64,000 bases of DNA from Cylicocyclus nassatus (Eukaryota; Nematoda; Chromadorea; Rhabditida; Strongylidae), in assembly GCA_958299035.1 (NCBI GenBank), contig CATQJL010000316.1, positions 46,931,585 to 46,995,584 of the forward strand, in the 5' to 3' direction. This document shows positions 1 to 13,105 of this stretch, in pieces (positions within the stretch are counted from its first letter, which is position 1; the number at the start of each line of letters is the position of its first letter). The notes beneath the pieces are model-generated. The model ran no database searches. It was not told where the DNA came from and was given only the letters and a program-made list of their open reading frames with translations. Both the position numbers and the translations under genes were made by a program.

Positions 1-251
1 AAGGGAATGATACTTGATGACCGTGGCCATCCGTAATGATTTATACACCAAAAAATGCTCCTTTCAATGCTCGATTATTATCTTCCGTAGCTGCGAAACG
101 ACAAAATGCATGGAGTTATGATTTTCTTTCATGAATAAGTCAAAATCATCAATAAAAAATTTTCTTTACTTTTTAAATGCTGAATATGATTAAGATAGGT
201 ACAACAGTATTCCTTTCAAGACTGTCTTCAGTAGCTTTAAACGGTAACCTA

Positions 252-889
252 CAAGGGAACGATCCCAACTTAAGGTGGCGAATTGGAATAAACCGCATAC
301 CATTAGATGCATCTTGATGAGCTGATTCCAAATCTACCTTCCATATCTGCGACAACGTTATCTGGAAGAAGTTATGAAAGGTTAAAAATGTGAAGTAACG
401 GGGGTTTTGATGCATAATTTGCTTTAAAATCCAACTTGGAAGTGCACGACTAGCACCATATTGAGTATACTGATTTCACGGAATGCTCACATTTAAAAGA
501 AATGCATATAAATGTTTTTGAACAGCTAAAAAGCAACTAAAGTTCTTTGGTAAAAGCTATGAGCAATGAAAAGTCCAAATTTGGCAAATATACATAGCAA
601 TACCTTGAAATTTAGTTGTTCAAAAACACTTATTTGTGTTTCTTCAGAGTGTGAGCATTCTTTGAAATCAGTACACTCAATTTCATGCTAATCATACACT
701 CCCAAGTTGGATTTTGAAGCGAATTATGCACTAAAAGTCCCGTTACTTCGCGTTTTTAACCTTTCATAACTTCTTCCAAATAACGTTGTCGCAGATATGG
801 AAGGTAGTTTTGCAATCAGCTCATCAGGACGCATCTAATGAAATGCAATTCATTCCAATTCGCCACCTTAAGTTGGGATCGTTCCCTTG
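252..889. mobile_element. Foldback element, CAAGGGAA family, 638 bp
   Basis: The two ends are long inverted copies of each other: CAAGGGAACGATCCCAACTT at 252 is matched by its reverse complement ending at 889, and the pairing continues inward for about 230 bases on each side. The trinucleotide CTA flanks both ends (249-251 and 890-892), which looks like a 3 bp target-site duplication. No transposase is encoded; the short reading frames inside are by-products of the palindrome. The termini and the inner landmarks (GTGGCGA, AGCTGAT, TACCTTC, ATATCTGCGA) are shared with the 799 bp element at 27972-28770, so both belong to one non-autonomous family. Confidence 0.8.
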
Positions 890-892
890 CTA

Positions 893-1140
893 GAACAAAT
901 TTGGTGATTTTAACTACCCAAAAGTACGCAAATTCTTTACGAAAAAAACTCATAACTTCCTTCAGAAGATCGGTTCGCAGATATCGAGCACAGATTAAAA
1001 AAAGCGTTTCGAGATGCATCTCACCGTATACATCGCATTTCAAAAGGCCACAGCCCGAGTATTCTTTCCTTGCAAGTATAAATATTTCTACAGTCTTGGT
1101 TTCGGCTAAAGAAGACAATGAAATGCTAAGATTCTTGTAA
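893..1140. repeat. Relic related to the CAAGGGAA foldback family
   Basis: The stretch holds the motifs CTCATAACTTCCTTCAGAAG and CGCAGATATCGAG, which resemble the arm of the adjacent foldback element (CATAACTTCTTCCA and CGCAGATATGGAAG). It is probably a diverged partial copy. The 100-residue reading frames on both strands here have no recognisable domain and are treated as by-products. Confidence 0.4.
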
Positions 1141-2594
1141 TAGTCAAAATCAGAGTATCTCGGCTTCTAAAGGTAGCAAGTCCTGCTTGAATGCCGAAGT
1201 GGTTGGCATTCCCAACTACCAAACTTGTCTGCGAACAAATAGCAACAATCATAGCGCTAGAGACACCACCTGTATGTATGATGTATAACTTATGATCTCT
1301 GATAAAATTTGTTTACGAATGAGCGGCTGTTACACGACAGGTGCAAGAGCTATTGTCCCAAGCATCTGACTTTGTACAAGGATGTTGCCTGTTCTCGATT
1401 TCTTCTTACATCAGTATAACAATGACTCATTTGGAGGCGCTCGAGAGCGCTGTAATAAATTTGACTTGATCAAATACAATGTGATCAAAAGCATTTCGCA
1501 AACAAGTCTGTTAAAATTTTGGATATATCCCAACCGTGTAGTTTCCACAAAACCGCAAGAAGATGGGAGCAGCTGTGCATTATCGAACGCTCTTGGAGAG
1601 CATAGGAAAAATAGCAAAGTAAAGGCAACGATTTTGTCATGGCCAAGAATATCCTAAAATTGAAAAGCTTTCTTATCATAAAGTAGTTCTACCTTTCAAA
1701 GATCCGAAAATCGCCAGTTTTCACTTTTGCGCTTTTTGCCACGCTTTGACACTCTTTTCAGCACGGCGTAGAGCAGTGAGGTCCGTGTATCGTTCATGTT
1801 TGAAAGCGATTTGAACCAGTTTCTCAAGGGCTTCCAAATCTAAAGAAAAGTTACCTCAGGCAAACTTATCTGTAAGCGGGCTTTATGCAAGATTTCTTGG
1901 TATAGTGTTTGGATCCGTTTAATTTAGCTTTCACACAAAGCTCATTAACAAAAAATAAAAACTAGCTTCCGAAGTTTATGAGTTAGCGATTCTAACCACT
2001 TTACGGATAACACTCAAATTCTCGTGTAGCAGTTATCTTTCTCTTGATGTCCAACTCGAGGATTGGTGTTCGTTTATCACCGATCCTTCTCAACAATCTC
2101 TCCTACATCAAATTAACTTTGTCATTGTTTGTTGACAAATAAGTATAGATTACTTACTACTCTTTTATAGCTGTTACATTTGGCTGTTTTCTTGAACTAA
2201 AAAAATCATACAATGAGCACGTCCATGCATAGGGCAACTTGTGTTTCTAGTTCATTCCGTAATTTCCCACAACTTTAGTTTCTATTGTGCAGAATTTCAA
2301 ATGTCTTTTACAATTGGTGAACCCAAATGGGGAGAGGTTTTCACCTTAGTAGCAAATAAACCATATCTTTCCCCCTAGTTGATTAGGGACCCTTGCGGCC
2401 AAATGATAATTGGATTAGGATGTTTTGCTGTTGTGGCAGAGTCTTCACGGTTGTTTCTTCTTTTTCCACGCGTAAGGAAAATCTTGGCGACTACTCGATT
2501 ACGCAAATCCATACACATTAGTTTGACGATCTGTAAGATGTACCGTGCAGTAGTTCTTTTGCACATCTTTTTCGATTACATTATCTATGTTTCC
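1141..2594. other. No gene recognised
   Basis: AT-rich intergenic DNA with short frames only. I see no conserved protein motif, RNA gene or delimited repeat. Confidence 0.5.
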
Positions 2595-2597
2595 TTA

Positions 2598-2732
2598 GGC
2601 TGGGTTCATACTGATTCCCATGTTCTGGAACTGTTCCCGCACAGTTCCCGCACAGTTCCCGCACAGTTCCAGCACAGTGCGAGAACTGTGCGGGAACAGT
2701 TCCAGAACATGGGATTCAGTATGAACCCAGCC
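2598..2732. mobile_element. PIF/Harbinger-like hairpin element, 135 bp, TTA target duplication
   Basis: The ends are inverted repeats GGCTGGGTTCATACTGA and its reverse complement, and TTA flanks both sides (2595-2597 and 2733-2735). Almost the whole element folds into one hairpin. The left arm holds tandem 11-mers of the type CAGTTCCCGCA (three to four copies), mirrored once in the right arm. A TTA duplication and terminal GGC fit the PIF/Harbinger superfamily; the family assignment is an inference from these two traits. Confidence 0.85.
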
Positions 2733-2735
2733 TTA

Positions 2736-5016
2736 GTTTATACCTCTAGAGCGCTAATTAATTAAAAATAAAGAATTTCTCATTTCGTCCTTATCCCTGT
2801 GAAATAACGAAATTGCAGAGACGCTCGTGCTGGAGATAAAACGAAAAAGCGAAATAGGAAACAGGAAATCGCTTCATATGCCATTCAATATGTGATCATA
2901 GAAAGTAATGCCTGATAACGCTTCATTTACGTATTTGCACTCAGTTCCAACTTTATGGCAAGTTTGGGTTGCTTTTGCGGTTATAGTTGTGCGTTATATA
3001 AGATTTGAAATGCAAATCTTTTGGCGTTTATTTTCTGTTAAATCTAAATAGGCATTTTGGCAAAGCTTTTGTGAAGTGACCTGCTTAAAATAACTGATCC
3101 GCGAGATGTAATATGATAAGCGTTACAATCACAGAGACCAGAAATCAGTTACGCTTGCTGGATCGCCAAAATTTGCCACCCTCGTGCCAGGATGTTAGCC
3201 TGCGTTGAGGATGAAAGCACTGACTTGAGCAGTTGTCTACTTACGTCACCACAGTATGCTTGTGCTCAACTACCGTCTTGTCAGATTTTGAGATGGAGAA
3301 CTGATTCATCAAACATTTTCTTGTATAAAACTTTGCGCCTTTGCTTTTCAGTTAGATCACGAAGTGGCTAGAAATATTGCAATTTCTGTGCTTCGAAGTC
3401 TTTCTCTGATTAATTTTTGAGACTATATGGAGATCTTGCTTCAACATTCATTCATGTGAATGAGATCATATTCATTGTGAAGCATGAATGCATTTATAGA
3501 AGAATTCTTCACATCTATGAGCAGCAAGCTATTTATTTTATTACGTACATGTGTTTTTTAATCCCCTATCTGTTCGGGCCCAGAACAAACCAGCCAGTTG
3601 CTGTTTTTGTACATCAGCTACAACGCTAATTTTCTTATAAAACTACGATTGCAAATACACTTAGAGTCACTGTCCTTCCTCAAAACCGTAGATGACACAA
3701 ACAAACTAAATCGCACCACCGCGCAATTCAACGAATTTTTCGATGTAGCCTGTTTCCTGCTTGACAATTAATACTCAGGATCCGCCGTTTGAATACCAAC
3801 GAATAAAGTGTTAACTTTAATCAAAGATTCAAAATTGAAAAAGATGATTTTGAAAGTTCTAAGACTTTTGAAGGAAACCCAGAAAACTGTTTGGTTATGT
3901 GAACGAGCGTAGCTAAAAGCAGTACACGCGCAGCATGAAGTGCCATCGCTAGTACATTACACCTCCTCTACAGGAGGATAAGACACATTACCAGGAGAAT
4001 TTATGTAACTGAATCTTTGATCCTACTTCCACTGAGTCAAGCACGGAAGACTATTCTAGCAAGGCATGAAGTGGTCGCTTCCAGAAATACAATTTCATTT
4101 GGCAAACAAGACTTTGCATTGAAGCTTGATGTCAAAGACCAGTGAGTACGTAGTCACAATAACTTTATTGTCCAATGCTTGTGGAGCTGGTCTAAAACGA
4201 AAAACAGAAACCAATTTTAAAAAGTGGCCAAACGAAATTAGAAAAAACACAGATCGGGTTAGGAAATTCGGCTGAAGCTCTGAATTCATTATGCATCGTA
4301 TTAAGCGTTCAACGTGCAGTTCGCAACGAATGCCATTTGCGATGTAGACAACCCTAGTTGCAATTCAGTTACGATCCAAAGAAGGTTCATTCCATAAATC
4401 AGTTTCAAACTATAGTGCCCAGAAATAACTGCAGTCATTGTCGCCAAACAACAGTAACCGCTGTCGCCCCTTCCCTTGTCTACTTCAATCCTCAGCCATT
4501 TCCGTCAAAGCCAAGCGAGTACGAAATTCTACTCTTGGCAGCTATTTGAACAATCGTAGTATGTGCTGTTATTTCAACAATGAGCATACCAAAGTCATTT
4601 CGTCCACTCATTTGCCATACGATTGTAACAAATATAGGAAAATGAATGTGCCACAACAACGAGAGAGAAAAGTGCAATTTTCGACTTTTATATTTGAATG
4701 GTCAGGTTCAAAGTACAACGACACTTTTTGGTGATTACTAAAAACTCTTCGAAGTTTCTGTATGAACAGTTGTGGTTCGCCAATAAAGTAATCACTAAAG
4801 ATCTTCAAAATCAGGTACATCAAAAGGGGTTACGAAAAAAAATTGTCTTTTTAGTACCCAGTAAGATCCTGTTTGCTGAAATCTTGAGATGATGTGAAAA
4901 CTTATGCCATTTGCACTGCACAAAGTATGGAAACTTGTCAATATCTCAAATGTAGCTCTTCAGTTTTACTTTTTACGATTTTTATTATATGCCCAAAAAT
5001 CACAATGCAGATTGGA
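2736..5016. other. No gene recognised
   Basis: AT-rich DNA with only short frames (up to about 100 residues) lacking recognisable domains. No RNA gene or bounded repeat was seen. Confidence 0.45.
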
Positions 5017-5024
5017 ATACTCAC

Positions 5025-5300
5025 CAGGGCTCGGCACGAGGTGGCTAGATGAAAATGGAAAAAACGAAGTCCCTCTTGACTTTTGGGAATTTTTACGAAG
5101 TCCCCTTTGACCCTCAACCAAATTTCCTCCAAAAACTTGAAAAATTCCCCAAAATACCCCAGAAAACGAAACGTCGACTAAAAAAAAAGGTCGCCGTCGC
5201 CAATTTTCCGTGTCTCTTCGGTCACAAAAACGAAACCCCCTTTGCTTTTCGTCCCAAAAACGATACCAGCTGGCTTACAAGCCACCTGTGCCGAGCCCTG
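5025..5300. mobile_element. hAT-like non-autonomous element, 276 bp, 8 bp target duplication
   Basis: Terminal inverted repeats are CAGGGCTCGGCACGAGGTGG at the left and its imperfect reverse complement ending CCGAGCCCTG at the right. The octamer ATACTCAC occurs directly outside both ends (5017-5024 and 5301-5308). An 8 bp duplication with a CAGGG terminus is the hallmark of hAT elements. The inside is C/A-rich and non-coding; the 142-residue frame that crosses the element and its flank is not a gene. Confidence 0.88.
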
Positions 5301-5308
5301 ATACTCAC

Positions 5309-8244
5309 TCAGACAAGCGATACGGCGATGGTTCGAAAAAGACAGTGCGCTAAATTTTTATTTTGGTCTTACTTCTTGACAGAAATCTTCACACATTGTC
5401 TGAGTGCGCTGAATGTTACAAAGCAGTTTAGAGCAATTCTGATTAATTTCATAATTTTTGATTTGCCACTGCTATAGCAGTCCTTAAAAAATAGAACTAA
5501 TGGAGTTAAAAATTGTACATTGTACAATACATTGTACTGTACATTCATCTATTTGGTTGAAAAGTGGAATAACCACAATCGAAATTCAAAAATAATGCAG
5601 ATTTTTTACACCAAATGTCATGACATTTTGTTAAATTAGGAAACTTGATGGCATTATTAGCTGAAGATTATGGTCAGATGCTATATTCCCACTAGTGCCA
5701 CCTATGGACTTCTTTTGTGTGACTCTGTCTCAGTAAATAAAAATTTGGATGACGGTACTTGTCAAGAAAATTAGTCACTATCAAATCTCGAAATAAGTCA
5801 ATGTTGAAATGTTCCAGAACATAATATATAATCGCACTTTTCTAATCAACGCGTTTTCAACGAATTACTTCTATTTGTTTAACGTAGTCGATGGCACCCG
5901 GAAATGGACAGCCCTTGCTCTAAAGTCAAATGAACATTTCTTCAGCCTCCAAATGAGCAAAATTCGTTTTTTGAAGAACTGAAGCTATTAATGGATTTGG
6001 TATAGGATTAAAATACCTGTGATTTTAGCAGTTTCTGGGATAGTACTGATACAGCCATATGCCCCTGTTTCGTACTTTCATGCCTAACTTTGACTGGTAG
6101 TTTGTCTGTACACAGCTGGCTGCCAAATTTCGAAGTGTCTAGTGTATTACAACGGCGCGCTTCCTCCGACTCTCAGCCGAGCTTGCTGTTCCCCGCAGCC
6201 ATTACAGCACTTTCACATTCTAATATTTCTACTGCATTGAGAAAATTTGCTTAATTTTGTAATATAAAAAATTACTGTGCCACTGTTGAAGCTCCCATCT
6301 AATCATCTGCATGCCCAATCTAGAGAGCTTACCCATCACCATATTTTTGTGTGATTGCTACATTTAAACGAAAAACTGCGAACTCCAACAAAGGACTGCG
6401 TCTTTGTGAGTTCCTCCCCCCCCCCCCCTCAAACAATCAACTTTACTTGAACGGAAATCCGGACCCCAACAAACTTTATACCATGCTCCCTTTTGTGATG
6501 TTCTTGCGCTGCAGACGCAAACACTTAGCAGATTAAATTCGTGTCCACCTTTTTCATTTAAAGGGACGCAAATGAGTTCGCCTATTTCCTCATCTAATTC
6601 CCGAATACTTTGAGTACTATATAAGTAACACTTAACCAAGTGCCTTCCCATACTGGCCCTTAGACTTTCCCAGTATGTTAATTGTCGAGGTTTGCTAGTA
6701 TAATCGTCAAATTTCCAGCACGCTTTTTAAACTTTAGTCGTTTTTGATGGCTGTGCATGTTGTCTGTTCATGTTGTTGGTGGCTAGACCGTTGTGCTTTT
6801 CGTATCGAAAAGTGGTTTCTTCAAAACAAGAGCATAGTACTGGATGTTTTCAGTTCCCAAATTTTAATCTCTCGATGTTAAGCTACAGCTTGTTATATTA
6901 CTAACATGTGACCGCACTTGTGCGTATACAAACAAACTTATAAATAAGTATTTTCTTCGAGTAGACTTTCACAATTTGGCGATATTCTTTGCTCGTCTTG
7001 CACTACTAAATTCAAACATTGGACTCATTTTCGAAAAATTGTTTGCCTTGCTATGGATCATTACCCTTCCGAATCAACTTCATTACTTTCCACACTTGTT
7101 TTTCCATAAAATGCCTGATTCCAAGATACGGACGCGTTCAATGCCCGTAGTAAAAAGTCATTGTGGAACAACTGTGAAAATAGGAATTTTTTCTTCTTTC
7201 ACCATTCCAGGGTAGAGCGATAGCACAGATACATAAAAACTAAGACATAGTGAGCAGGCTGTAAAGTTCGTAAACCTCTGCGAAGTCAGGGGGAGACTTT
7301 GTTCCAGGAACCTCCTGGTTCCAGCTTATGCCGAGCTCTAGTGGTGATAGTGCCAGCGGCGTGCTAAGATTGCAGATTTATATGTCTCAAATGTCACAGA
7401 GCCTACCTATAGTAAAACAAGCATATGCTTTCGCTTTCAAACAAAGGTTATGACTGAGTGCTTGTATGGTAATTTTCTACACGAGGTCCACATGTCCTAA
7501 ATGAATTTTCTCTCGCTTCAATCTCTTTCGCCAATCATTATTGCCATATCGCAGAGCTAATTTCAGCTTAGATACACAGTATGGAGCGAGGTAATGAATT
7601 CTTTTTTTACTTTAATTACGGTAGGAAGTTTGAAAATTTTGAGTATTGAAGGCTACAATGTGCTGCAAGAAGAATACCAAACAATCCAAAAACACACACA
7701 CTAGGCTAGCCAGGGCCGCTAACTTTGAGCATGAATTTGTACTACCGCTTAGGTGTACTGCAGAGTTTTTTCCAACGCTTTTCAAGAACTTGATTGCACC
7801 AATGAAAGAACCTGATTGCACCAATGAAAAACTTCACTTGTAAATTAGAGAAGCAGTGAAGTGAGGGTGCGTGAGGGTGTCAAATAACCTCTCAGATTTA
7901 TTTGACTTTTTTTTTTGAAACGGCAACTATGGCGCTTTTAGGTGAAAGTTCGCAGAGAAATCCTACAGTATTGAGAGCAATCTGATCCGTTCGCTGATAA
8001 ATTTAATTCTAAGCTGGATCTATGGGTAGTAGAGGTCGCCGAGAATAGAGCAAGAAGAGATTCGAATACATCGTTAAAAAAGTGGATTTTCTGGTACACC
8101 TTATATTTACCTGAGCGTTCACAATCATCAGATCTGCATTTGGTACATGTTTTGATGTTTAGCATATCAGATGCTGGGGGGGGGGGGGGAGGGGAGGTAA
8201 AATCATTTATGGTCGAATTCGATGACCTCATCGAGAGTAGCCGC
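5309..8244. other. No gene recognised; simple runs
   Basis: Contains a small TGTACA/TACATTG-rich palindromic patch near 5513-5546 and a run of 13 C at about 6416-6428. Frames up to 95 residues here cross those runs and have no recognisable domain. Confidence 0.45.
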
Positions 8245-8317
8245 CTGAGCGGAAAGGTCCCAAAGGCCCCAGAATGGCAAAAACACGGGGGGGGGGAATT
8301 TTTGGTGGACGCTGCCT
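8245..8317. mobile_element. Solitary right end of the AGGCAGC/TTAA element family
   Basis: The stretch from AGGCCCCAGAATGGC through GGTGGACGCTGCCT matches the right end of the complete element at 60997-61471, and it is followed by TTAA (8318-8321). No matching left end was found upstream, so this is a truncated copy. A run of G precedes it, and another lies at about 8176. Confidence 0.6.
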
Positions 8318-8321
8318 TTAA

Positions 8322-10590
8322 AAATAAAATTAATTAATAACATAACAGAAAGTTTGGTATCCTCGAACTTGTAGCTTATTGTCCTTTCTTACGCTGCGAA
8401 TATGCGAATGTTTACTTAATCTTATAATATGAGCCCTACTTCAAGTCTAACGTAGGGCTGACTTCTCCGTGGGACAACATATGTGTACCTCTGAGCTTGT
8501 TCGAATTCGAGTATGTCGGGTTGTTTCTTTTATATTGACTGACACGTTCTAAATCGTTTGTGTAAGCATTTGTAATACAACAAACCGATTAACCAAGATT
8601 ACAAAATGATGAGAAAGTTTTGCTGCCACGTTATTCATTCAGGAAAGCAACGCACACGGATAATCTATTGCATAAAACATTGCAAACTTGAATTATGTGG
8701 GAAAAGCTTAACCTCCTCATCATTCTCATTCGAGCATATATAAATGTGCGTTTGTGTTGTTGATTTGATTCAAGCTCCTCTGCAATGCCGCCTTCTTGTA
8801 CGTTGGTGTCGTTTGGCAAACTTCTTCCTGATACACTGCGATAATTTTTTAGCTCCTACAAACCAGTTCTGCAAAATCTCAAAATTGAAGTAGTGAATGA
8901 TGCACTTCAGGTCACCTAACAACTTAAGTTAGTTCATAAGGCTTTTCATCCTTTCTTGCAAGTTTCCAATTAAAAAACTTTTTTTTCAACGTCGAAAATA
9001 TGAGATATTTGGAGCGAAAGTTCTGTCGCACTCTAGTCAAAAATTCATAGCCCCTAATTTTCCGGACCAGTTTGCTTGCTTTTAATATTGCAAAAGTACT
9101 ACAATACTAATACTTCACAAAAGTATCTTAAGCTTTTTCTCATAAACATACATCATGGATAGGATCGGTAGAAAATTATTCGAATTCTGCTTCTGCTGAA
9201 GATGGGTTTGGTCGTAAAAAAATCTGAAACTGGCAAAAAAAATTTGGGTAGTTGGTATTTTAGGATTTGTTATCTACCCTTTTTCGCAAAACTAACTCAT
9301 AGTGTCCTTATGCTTAGAATGACCAACTAAGAGATTTTCTGGCGCGGAAAGGTAAATCTACTTTTATACTCCTTGACTTGGGTCGGCTCAAGTTGCAGAC
9401 TCGATAGATGCCCGCGATTGGAACATTTGTTACAGTCCAATCATTTCATATGACCATGTATGTCATTACACGCACTGTCCACTTTTGGCGTCCCTTTCCT
9501 GGATGGGAGGAGACACCCCTTTATTTGAGTGTTTTTGTTGTTTTCTTCATTTCTTTCTTCTCCATGTGCCAATTTCCATAAAGTAGTGTAACCAATAACA
9601 ACGATCAGTCTCTTGTGTTCTTGCCTTGTAAATCCAGGATGGAAACGGCAAAGATGGACGTTGTGTGCCATACACACATGATCATACGGAATGATTCGAC
9701 TATGAATTGTGCAGTATGAGAGGCGCGCTTACTACTTAATGTTTTGAACTTATGTGCCTATTTCATCTAATGTTTATATTTTGCCAACACCCGCTCTTCG
9801 CGCATCCATCTTCAGCACCTTACAATGCGATAAATCATGTGGCATCACACTCACTTGCGCGCGCTCTGATCTCTTTGTCCCAGAGTCTACACTTGTCACC
9901 GGCTATCACTAATGTCTCTTGCCTTTCATCAGTTTCTGTCCGATTCTATTCTCTCTGCGTCCCTTGTGTCTTCTCCGTATTGGACTTTTCAATGACAATC
10001 TGCTCATTAAAGATCATCCAGTTTGCACTATGCGCGATAGGATAAATCGGCAACTTCCCAACTGCGCGTTCTCTGCGTCCTCTCTGCATCTGCATACGAT
10101 GCATCCCAATGCAAATTGTAGTAACACTCTGAATTTGCACTTGCTAGTCATGAACGTAATTCGTTGGAAATTTACTGGCTCCGATATTTTGCTGAGTTCG
10201 CTTAGTTTTCTATGTGAAAGTATAGCATTTGATATGAGGAGAGAAGAGTACCAACGAATTCTTATTTTGTCTACAGTGTCTAAAAAATTGTGCACAATGT
10301 TTGTTCATTGACTCCCTGCTTCAGTGTCTTTGCCGATCTTCGGGTACCATTCTGTGTTGCTTGCTTCAACCTGGATTTACGGCATGGATCAATCCTCCAA
10401 TCTCTCTTTATTGTTGTGGAATTCCGGTGTGATCATCCAGCATACAGCACTTTCAAAAAAAAGGCCGGTTTGTCTTAAAACCAAGAAAATTGGGAAATTG
10501 TGTGTATCAAGGTCTTTACCTGCGCAAAATCCATTATATATGACGTTTTCGAAAAACACACAGAATTCCACAGCAATCAGTTGTTACGAT
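8322..10590. other. No gene recognised
   Basis: No conserved protein motif or bounded repeat. Between 9750 and 10480 several overlapping frames of about 90-130 residues run forward with mixed composition; I cannot link them to a family or connect them with convincing splice sites. Confidence 0.4.
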
Positions 10591-10599
10591 TTACCTGAT

Positions 10600-11212
10600 T
10601 GTTAAGTCATGATGACTGTGATGTATAAATTTCATATTTGAATCCAATGACTTGGGTTAGCCTAATGTAAGAATTTTGGCTTGTTTGGTTCCTTTTCTGA
10701 TGCAAAATGCGGTCCTTATGGGCATCGTCCACCCAAATTCTTGACTTTCACGTTTTAGTCGTTCCGGGGCCTTCTCATATCCCTGATCCCGAATGTGAAG
10801 TCGACAATCCACGAAAGCCCCGGGATGGGAGGGCATGGATGGGGAGGGCGGTGCCGTCGGGGGGTCCTCGTGCATCCTTGTTATTCTGGAGCAATTTTCT
10901 CCTTCTGAAGAGACATTTTGCCCTGCGATTTGGGCATTGGCTTTATAGGGGCTCTACTATCATATGCTGTCAAAAGCTCAAGCTATGCCTCAGCTTAGGG
11001 TAGACTTGGTGCCTTTAAAGGCTTGAACTCTTTAAAATTCCTACCGTAACCTTACGATGACGAAGAGAGATCGAGATCTTGCTAAGTGTACATATAAATT
11101 CTACAGATTGGTGAAACAGTGAAATCAGTGCTGCAGAATGGTACTTAAAGATTAGGAAAAGGCGTACCAGAAGAGTTTTTGACCATCCAGTGTGCGCTTT
11201 CTGGGACTTCCT
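10600..11212. mobile_element. Degenerate copy of the CAGGGTGTCCC element family
   Basis: The right part carries the family landmarks in order: CCTACCGTAACCTTACGATG, CTGCAGAATGGTAC, a GTGTGC stretch and the degenerate terminus TTCTGGGACTTCCT near 11212. The left part (GGCTTGTTTGG near 10678) matches the copy near 63960. The left terminus was not found. A GC-rich block at 10790-10870 may be a separate insertion. Confidence 0.5.
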
Positions 11213-13011
11213 AGTGTGCTATGCCTTTCTACGGCGCGTTCCATGTAGAGGGTTTGTGTATTCTCCCGTCACTACTACCGCAATATAAAGTTTCCGAAAG
11301 TGCGGCCGAGCATAAGGACTTTAACAGTGCAAAGTTTAGAGTAGCGTTATGCGTTGAGCGCACGAACACTGTGACTACTAGGAAGTTTTTGTTGTAGGTG
11401 ATAGTGGAGAATTATGTATTATATCAATTGAAAAACTAATTAAATAGGGTTTGGATTTCGATATCCGATCCACTTTGAAGCCTTAAGCCTCTTTGCTTTA
11501 ATTTAATGTTTATTACTCAGCTCTTTATCACTCATAATATATTATCAGGGCTCCGCAGAACTTGAATATGAGCATCCATTATATGAACACTTTCGGCTTG
11601 ACTTTTCATAAATCTCGTGATTTCTCACCTAGATTCTACTGAGTTGCGCAAGTGAAAGCTTATACGAATTAGAATCTAAAAGCGTCCAGGATTTTACTTA
11701 CTACGCTTCTCCTTTTTTTGATCTCGTCAAAGATTCTCGCTCAACAAGAGAAAAAAGGTGTCAGGCTGTCATAAATTTGCCAGGGGCGGGGGGGGGGGGT
11801 GCATTATAGCAAGCTTGATTGTGCATTTTTGCATAATTTAGCCTGAATCAGTCGTTTGAGGCTGTTTGACACTTGCGAGTTCTTCTCAACTGCAGCGTAC
11901 TCAAATAAGCTTGAAGAATTTAGGCGATAATAAGAGCAAATACAACATTCAAGCAGGCCTGTAGATATTTTTGGTCTCTAATGGTTCTACTTCTTGGTAA
12001 AAGGTCTCAGACAAAGTATCATTGTGTATTTCACCTCAGTGAAATCGGGTTGACAACATTATCATGCAAATGAAAGTTTTAATCTTTCTGGGAAATGTTG
12101 CTTGCAATTCCAGAATGCCGTTATTGCTTCAAGGCAATAAAATTTCATACACTGAATATTCTTTATGGCTATGAAGCACTCTTGCTTACTGCCTTGCTAA
12201 TAATTTTTCACATTTTTTAATTCAATTAAAATTTAATTATAATTTTTAGGACAGAAAGTCTTCATTAAACATTGACTTTTTAAACTTGTCCTAAAAACGC
12301 TGTTTTTTTTCGAATGTCGTACAAGGACGGTGAAAGCCATACGGTAGCCGGAACATTAGAAAATGTTGGCCCTTTTGTGTTGTTTGCAGACCAAACAATG
12401 TCTTGCACCGTAACTACCGTTTTCTGACAAAAACTCGATTCGTACATGTCCTCTCCATAACAATTTCGACAGAATTTTCAACTTGCGATATCAAAGAGGT
12501 CGAACTTCCTTTGCATTGATGTTGTCAGAGTACATAAAAAATCCGGAGATGAAAAAGGAAAGAAAAAATATTTTTTCAGGAGTAAAAGAAAGATTAGCCG
12601 TTAGAAAATTGTCTTTGTATTCGCCGTAATTACTGTGTGTACTGTACATACCTATCTCATGCCCTTGAAGGTGAAAATGATGCCAATGAATAGCCTTCCT
12701 TCCCTTTCCCGTGTATGCCAAATATGTAGAGATTTTGCCGATTAATTAGAGTCTTCCTGATTAAGAGGAAGAAAGTCTGTTAAAACTCATATAACGACTA
12801 ATACTCTTGAACAACCCTTTCCTGAGATACAAGAGAGAGTGATGGCATGACCTAAGCACCGATTCTTGTTTTACAAAAGATTTCACAATAATCGGCAGTA
12901 GTAATTAGTCATATAAACTATCTCTATTCTATTGCTTGAGAAACAACTTGTGATCTCGCCACCGTGAGATCCCAACTTATCACTCAATTAAACTCCAAAG
13001 CTACAATACAC
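11213..13011. other. No gene recognised; small hairpin
   Basis: A short hairpin lies at about 12246-12296 (TTTTTAGGACA ... TGTCCTAAAAA), and a G run lies at about 11787-11797. Nothing else can be supported. Confidence 0.45.
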
Positions 13012-13105
13012 TCACAGAATGTGCAAAATTTCCGTGAATGTCGCGGACTTCCGCGGAATTTCCGGAACTTTGTGACATTCACGGACATTTTGCACATTCT
13101 GTGAG
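13012..13105. mobile_element. Miniature hairpin element, about 94 bp
   Basis: CTCACAGAATGTGCAAAAT at the left is mirrored by ATTTTGCACATTCTGTGAG at the right, with CCGTGAATGTC/GACATTCACGG pairing further in and a CCGCGGAA-rich loop. It is a typical miniature inverted-repeat element; the target duplication is not clear, so the superfamily is unassigned. Confidence 0.65.

Noticed and set aside
5049..5477. Forward frame of 142 residues
   Set aside because: It starts inside the hAT-like element and crosses its right terminus and target duplication; composition is low complexity.
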